30,538 nucleotides of DNA from positions 1 through 30,538 of IMG/VR virus record IMGVR_UViG_3300037069_000627. The stretch is one strand, 5' to 3'. Shown here piece after piece: positions 26,365 to 30,538 of this stretch. A program made the translations under genes and the position numbers. The notes under the pieces were generated by a model. It made no database searches. It was not told where the DNA came from and saw only the letters and a program-made list of their open reading frames with translations. Source of the DNA: a virus. The stretch's first letter is position 1. Each line of letters begins with the position of its first letter.

Positions 26365-28805
26365 TGCCTGAACTCGTACCAATTGAATACGACCCTTTCA
26401 AGGGCACCAGCACGCCCCAAGATTTTGCCAAGCGCTACGGTGGCGCGGCAGATAAGGCGGCGAAGGAGTTGGGCGTAGACTCCAGTGTGATCCTGGGTCA
26501 ATGGGGCCTTGAGACTGGCTGGGGTAAGTCCATCGTCCCAGGAACCAATAATCTGGGAAACATCAAGGATTTCGCCGGTACCGGTGTTGAAGCAACCGAC
26601 AACATGACCGGCAGCAAAGACAAGTACCGCGCCTATGAATCCCCTGATGCTTTCGCAACAGACTATGTTTCATTGGTCCAGCGTAAATACCCCGACGCGG
26701 TGGGCGCAAAGACGCCTGATGATTTCGCTAAGGCCTTGAAGGCTGGCGGATATGCCGAAGACCCGCGCTATGTAGACAAGGTTGTCCAGGCCTCTCGCAT
26801 GGCCGGCACGAAGCCGAGCGTATTGGCTACTGCTGGCAAAGCGGTCACTGATGCCATCGTGCCGAGTGCACAGGCTGCAGAGCCTACCCTTGTTCCGGTT
26901 GATTTCGATCCATTTGCCAAGCAAGCCAAGAAGCAAAGCCCCAACATGATCACCAGCGTTGGCGCTGGATTGGGAAAAGGCGTCGGCACCGTGGCCCTGG
27001 GTGCTCAGCGATACCTCGGCAAAGGCTTGAGCGCTCTGGGTGCCGATGAGGCAGGCGGCTGGCTGCAACGCGATGCAGAGCAAGGCCAAGCCAAGCTGGA
27101 AGCCGAGAATCTGCCATTCAAACAGGCAAACCCAACCTCGAATGCCTTGGGTGAGCTTGGCGGCAACATCGCGGCTACGCTGCCAGTTGGAGGCGCCCTA
27201 GGTGGCGTGGCTAAAGCAGCAGGCGCAACGACATTCGGCAATGCCCTGGCAAGCGGCGGCATGACGCTAGGAAAGACCGGCGGTAATGCGGTGGGTAACA
27301 TGCTGACCCGCATGGCAGGCGGCGCCGTGACTGGGGGCGCATCTGCTGCCCTGGTAGATCCTGAATCCACAACAACCGGTGCTGTGATTGGTGGGTTGCT
27401 GCCTCCTGCTGTTGGTTTGGCTGGCGCGGCTGGCAATGCCCTGGCTCGGACCATTCGCGGCCCTGGTGCTGCTCCTGGTGTGGCTGAGGCAGCGCAAGCG
27501 GCTCGGGCTGCTGGTTATGTACTTCCACCATCCCAGGTTGATCCATCGCTGACTAATCGTTTGCTTGAGGGCTTCTCTGGAAAGCTCACGACTGCTCAAA
27601 ATGCCAGCGCAAAGAATGCCGAAGTCACAAACTCGCTTGCGGCTAAGGCTCTTGGCTTGTCAGATGACACGAGGCTGTCTCCCGAGGTCCTGAATGATAT
27701 CCGCGAAACGGCCGGGCTATCATATCGAGATGTCGCATCGCTGCCTGTTCGTGCGCCATATTCTGAGACAAAACAAAACCTCCTATCGGCCATCGAGAAA
27801 GCCAAGAGCGAGAAAGAAACCGCATTGCAGGCAGCCGGAAAACTCAAGACGTTCTCGGCTCAGCAAAACAGCTTGGCCAATGGGCGCGATATTGCTTTGG
27901 CTCGAAACCAACTAGAGAATCAGCTTTACTACAACACCGGCTCGATGGGGCGAACGGCTCAATCTCCGTCGTCTTTGCCGGTGCCTGGATACCCTCGTTT
28001 CCCTGCTCGCTACACGAACAACATTGACCGCGTAGCCGAAGGTAATGCTGGCGTTGACGATGCAATGAAGATCTTCAACACTAAGCGGGTGGAGGAAGAG
28101 GCGGCAACTAAGGCATTGAAGGAATTCGAATCTAAGGCCAAAGCGCTTCCTACAAAAGAGGGGATCGACCCTCAGAAGCTTGTCTTCGACCTTCGAAAAG
28201 CCAGAAATGACACCAGCGCGTGGTATACGGCTTATGGTCGTTCGGCTGATCCAGATGCTTTGGCAAAGGCGCAGGCCGCAGAAGATCTGGCCAAAAACCT
28301 AGAAGGCACGCTAGAGGGTTACGCGAAGAGCCTGGGCCGAGAAGATCTGTACACCGACATGGTTAAGGCACGCCAGTTGATCGCCAAAACTTATAGCGTT
28401 GAAAAGGCACTGAATGGAACCACTGGCACTGTGGATGCCAAGAAATTGGCTCAGCAGTTGGCAAAGGGCAAGCCTCTTACAGGTGAACTAAAGCAGGCGG
28501 CTGAATTCGCTGCACGTTTCCCTAAAGCTGCCCAAACCGTGGAAGGGATGGGAAGTCTTCCTCAGACAAGCCCTCTCGATTGGGCTGCATCGGGTATCGC
28601 GGCGGCCACAAGCGGAAATCCTTTGATGATGGCCGGTGTTCTGGCGCGCCCAGCGGCTCGGCAGTTGTCTTTGTCGAACGCCTTCCAGAATCGCTTGGTT
28701 CAATCCCGCACAGCAGCCCCTCAACTGCAACTCACCCCCGAGATTCGGAATGCGTTACTTCAGGGTGTTTATCGGGGTGCCCCGGTTGCTGGGGCCGAGC
28801 GCTAA
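26364..28805 (+). CDS. Ejection protein with N-terminal glucosaminidase domain, gp16-like position (813 aa)
   Basis: Residues 15-150 form a peptidoglycan-hydrolase domain of the glucosaminidase (FlgJ-like) type: SSVILGQWGLETGWGKS gives the catalytic glutamate E50, followed by GTNNLGNIKDF and a C-terminal helix set. This would open the cell wall for DNA passage. A duplicated short motif appears, VPIEYDPFKG at the start and VPVDFDPFAK at about residue 178. Beyond it are Ala/Gly-rich hydrophobic stretches (about 235-370) and a helical C-terminal half. The last 74 bp overlap an antisense gene. Confidence 0.8.
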   Translation: MPELVPIEYDPFKGTSTPQDFAKRYGGAADKAAKELGVDSSVILGQWGLETGWGKSIVPGTNNLGNIKDFAGTGVEATDNMTGSKDKYRAYESPDAFATDYVSLVQRKYPDAVGAKTPDDFAKALKAGGYAEDPRYVDKVVQASRMAGTKPSVLATAGKAVTDAIVPSAQAAEPTLVPVDFDPFAKQAKKQSPNMITSVGAGLGKGVGTVALGAQRYLGKGLSALGADEAGGWLQRDAEQGQAKLEAENLPFKQANPTSNALGELGGNIAATLPVGGALGGVAKAAGATTFGNALASGGMTLGKTGGNAVGNMLTRMAGGAVTGGASAALVDPESTTTGAVIGGLLPPAVGLAGAAGNALARTIRGPGAAPGVAEAAQAARAAGYVLPPSQVDPSLTNRLLEGFSGKLTTAQNASAKNAEVTNSLAAKALGLSDDTRLSPEVLNDIRETAGLSYRDVASLPVRAPYSETKQNLLSAIEKAKSEKETALQAAGKLKTFSAQQNSLANGRDIALARNQLENQLYYNTGSMGRTAQSPSSLPVPGYPRFPARYTNNIDRVAEGNAGVDDAMKIFNTKRVEEEAATKALKEFESKAKALPTKEGIDPQKLVFDLRKARNDTSAWYTAYGRSADPDALAKAQAAEDLAKNLEGTLEGYAKSLGREDLYTDMVKARQLIAKTYSVEKALNGTTGTVDAKKLAQQLAKGKPLTGELKQAAEFAARFPKAAQTVEGMGSLPQTSPLDWAASGIAAATSGNPLMMAGVLARPAARQLSLSNAFQNRLVQSRTAAPQLQLTPEIRNALLQGVYRGAPVAGAER

Positions 28806-28884
28806 ACCATGTTTTCAGGAAGCAGAACACAAATGCGCCAACGATGAGAGCGGCAGCTTTCCAGATCAGATAAGACTCGTACAT
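28732..28884 (-). CDS. Antisense small membrane protein (50 aa)
   Basis: The minus strand ATG at 28884 has AAGGA six bases upstream and opens MYESYLIWKAAALIVGAFVF continuing CFLKTWFSARPQQPGHPDKH. A single membrane span (about 6-25) and a polar tail are clear. The sequence looks like small phage membrane proteins rather than an accidental frame. It overlaps the 3' end of the gp16-like gene. The CCTTAAGG palindrome at 28892-28899 supplies the Shine-Dalgarno for this gene and for the fibre gene on the other strand. Confidence 0.6.
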   Translation of the reverse strand: MYESYLIWKAAALIVGAFVFCFLKTWFSARPQQPGHPDKHPEVTHSESRG

Positions 28885-28906
28885 CGAAAATCCTTAAGGT
28901 AAAAAT

Positions 28907-30337
28907 ATGGCTGTATTCCTCGCCCCGGTGATCAACACGCAGCAAGTTGACAACAATGGCGCGCCTCTTTCAGGTGGAACAATCGAAGTTTACCTTGCTG
29001 GCACATCTACGCCATCGACCACGTACAGCGACAAAGCGGGATTAGTTCCCAATACTTGGCCGATTGTGCTCAATACCTTGGGCGTGAATAACCAGGGTGA
29101 GGTCTGGCTGACTGGCGGCGCATCCTACAAATATGTGATCAAGAATTCTGTTGGCATCGTCCAGCGCACCCTAGATAACGTTAGTGGGATCAATGATTCG
29201 ACCCTTGCGGCTGACCAGTGGGTTATTTTCCAAGGAACCCCAACCTATGTTAGCGGAACGTCCTTCACCGTCCCAGGCGATCAAACGTTCGTGTTTCTGC
29301 CTGGAACTCGGGTCAAGACGGTCAATACCGGGGGTGTGGTTTACGGAACCATAGTTCGGTCGGTTTACACAGCCTCCACCCTGGTGACGATCATTACCGA
29401 TAGCGGGGCTCTTGATTCCGGCTTGTCGGTTGTTTCTACGGGCGTGATCACGGCGGCGAATCCGTCCCTGCCTGGAACTCTGACGACGCCCCCGTTTCGG
29501 AATCGTCTGCTGAACGGCGCATTGCGTATCGACCAACGCAACAGTGGAGTCTCTCTTGTCATTGTGGCAGGAGCTGCGATTGCATATACCGTGGACCGCT
29601 TCTATGCCTCTTGTACTGGCGCAAATGTCACGGCCCAGAGGGTTCCGGGGACTGGCTACCAGAACGCTGTGACCATTACCGGGGCCGTTGCGAACACGGC
29701 GACGCTCTTCGGTCAACGAATCGAGTCGTCCAACTGTTTCGACTGGGCAAGCAAGCAAGCCAATGTCCAGATCCCAATCTCGGCAGTGGGTATCACGTCC
29801 GTGACGTGGAACGCCTACGCCGCCAACGCAACAGATAACTTCGCCGCTAAAACTCTGCTGGCGACAGGTACGCTCACACTATCTAGTGCCGTAGAGACGA
29901 AGTACTTTAGTTTCGCGGCTGGAGCAAATGCCGCTCGGGGGGTGGCGATCGAGTTCGTCACAGGTCCGCTAGTCGCAGGCCAGTCGATCACTTACCAAGG
30001 CGCAGTACAGGCCGAGGCTGGGCAAGTCAGTCCGTTCGAGACTCTTGAAATCGGGGAGGACATTCGCAGATGCCGTCGCTATTTTCAAATCCAACAAGGA
30101 AGCTTCCAGGGACAAGTCGTCAGCGGCACCGCCTATGGAACAACGGCAAACTTCGCGGTCGAGATGCGCACCACTCCAGCATCCGCGTTCATTGGGGATG
30201 CCCTGGTCTCGAACTTTCCAGGTGGTTCAATCGCGACTGCATTTTCCAGGACCTATGCGATCGACTACGCAAAAATCGCTAATGGCACCGGTGCGGGCGT
30301 GTTCTCTACGATCTTCAGTCTCTCTGCTGAGTTGTGA
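28907..30337 (+). CDS. Tail fibre/receptor-binding protein (476 aa)
   Basis: Residues 1-110 carry an adaptor-like domain: VFLAPVINTQQVDNNGAPLS, GGTIEVYLAGTSTPSTTYSD and LGVNNQGEVWLTGGASYKYV, a pattern found at the N-terminus of many phage fibres. The central and C-terminal parts are beta-rich with FRNRLLNGALRIDQRNSG, YTVDRFYAS and FETLEIGEDIRRCRRYF, reminiscent of carbohydrate-binding jelly-roll modules. It should bind the host receptor. It has no enzymatic tailspike signature that I can see. TTAAGGT precedes the ATG. Confidence 0.8.
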   Translation: MAVFLAPVINTQQVDNNGAPLSGGTIEVYLAGTSTPSTTYSDKAGLVPNTWPIVLNTLGVNNQGEVWLTGGASYKYVIKNSVGIVQRTLDNVSGINDSTLAADQWVIFQGTPTYVSGTSFTVPGDQTFVFLPGTRVKTVNTGGVVYGTIVRSVYTASTLVTIITDSGALDSGLSVVSTGVITAANPSLPGTLTTPPFRNRLLNGALRIDQRNSGVSLVIVAGAAIAYTVDRFYASCTGANVTAQRVPGTGYQNAVTITGAVANTATLFGQRIESSNCFDWASKQANVQIPISAVGITSVTWNAYAANATDNFAAKTLLATGTLTLSSAVETKYFSFAAGANAARGVAIEFVTGPLVAGQSITYQGAVQAEAGQVSPFETLEIGEDIRRCRRYFQIQQGSFQGQVVSGTAYGTTANFAVEMRTTPASAFIGDALVSNFPGGSIATAFSRTYAIDYAKIANGTGAGVFSTIFSLSAEL

Positions 30338-30385
30338 CCAACAATCCCGGTATGCCACTCAGGAAAAATAAATTAGGCCAGAACT

Positions 30386-30538
30386 ATGGAAGATAAAGGG
30401 GTAGCTATGCCAGTCATGAAAGCGGCTTCTGCTGTTTTGGCCGCTGGCTATGCGGGCCTGAGTTACTCCGAGCTTGCCGCAATCCTTGCTGGAATTTACA
30501 CGTCTCTTCTCATTGGGGAGTGGGTCTGGAAAAAGTTC
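30386..30538 (+). CDS. Probable holin (3' end cut by window edge)
   Basis: From ATG at 30386 the frame is open for 51 codons: MEDKGVAMPVMKAASAVLAA, then GYAGLSYSELAAILAGIYTS and LLIGEWVWKKF. This MEDKG start, two hydrophobic spans and W-rich ending fit class II-type phage holins, which make the inner-membrane pore at lysis. A second start at 30407 has AAAGGGG at better spacing, so a dual start like lambda S is conceivable. Its place after the fibre gene fits a lysis cassette continuing beyond the window. Confidence 0.75.
   Translation, partial: MEDKGVAMPVMKAASAVLAAGYAGLSYSELAAILAGIYTSLLIGEWVWKKF

Noticed and set aside
30352-30396. 14-codon frame between fibre and holin genes
   Set aside because: No ribosome-binding site and overlap with the holin start region.
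1-30538. CRISPR arrays, insertion sequences, attachment sites
   Set aside because: No regularly spaced repeats, transposase or integrase were seen; the only tandem repeat is within an ejection gene.

Overview
The window is part of a tailed-phage genome (or prophage) with a P22-like, short-tailed podovirus structural module. The host is probably a proteobacterium. The gene repertoire (AlpA, NinB, NinG, a GNAT protein in the tail module, several conserved small phage proteins) and the moderately GC-rich base composition would suit Burkholderiales, but that is inference. No integrase, CI-type repressor, rRNA, tRNA, CRISPR array or insertion sequence was recognised.

Left part (1-1190, minus strand): an operon of five small genes. 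The last four are chained by ATGA/GTGA overlaps, and three encode small membrane proteins. From 1191 to 1395 lies a control region with two back-to-back promoters whose -35 hexamers are the two arms of one 18-bp palindrome. The rightward promoter would give a Cro-like gene an almost leaderless mRNA.

Early plus-strand region (1396-11854): Cro-like regulator, conserved phage hypotheticals, an RtcB-type RNA ligase, and a 584-bp non-coding stretch. That stretch holds an apparently self-contained structured RNA (own extended -10 promoter, 27-bp terminal helix, U-run) and a second structured leader. Next come replication-slot genes (5203-6209), a cytosine-methyltransferase-like protein, NinG, NinB, AlpA, a degenerate HNH protein and many tiny overlapping cistrons.

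Late region (11855-30538): a promoter closely followed by an intrinsic terminator, as in lambda-type late antitermination. It leads into small and large terminase, two unknown genes, P22-type portal, scaffold and coat, a GroES-like co-chaperonin, gp4- and gp10-type tail accessory proteins, a 2-oxoglutarate-dependent oxygenase, a minus-strand HNH/AP2 endonuclease, a GNAT acetyltransferase, three ejection-type proteins (the third with an N-terminal glucosaminidase domain), a tail fibre/receptor-binding protein and the start of a holin. A minus-strand 50-codon membrane-protein gene sits between the last ejection protein and the fibre.

The early genes would set up host takeover, RNA repair, replication and recombination. 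The late genes build the capsid (terminase, portal, scaffold, coat, possibly its own GroES), the neck (gp4, gp10), the DNA-delivery proteins, the receptor-binding fibre and the start of lysis. The most novel-looking parts are the rtcB-adjacent structured RNA, the minimal divergent control region, the palindrome-containing promoter at 8956, the GroES-like gene beside the coat gene and the antisense membrane gene sharing a Shine-Dalgarno palindrome with the fibre gene.
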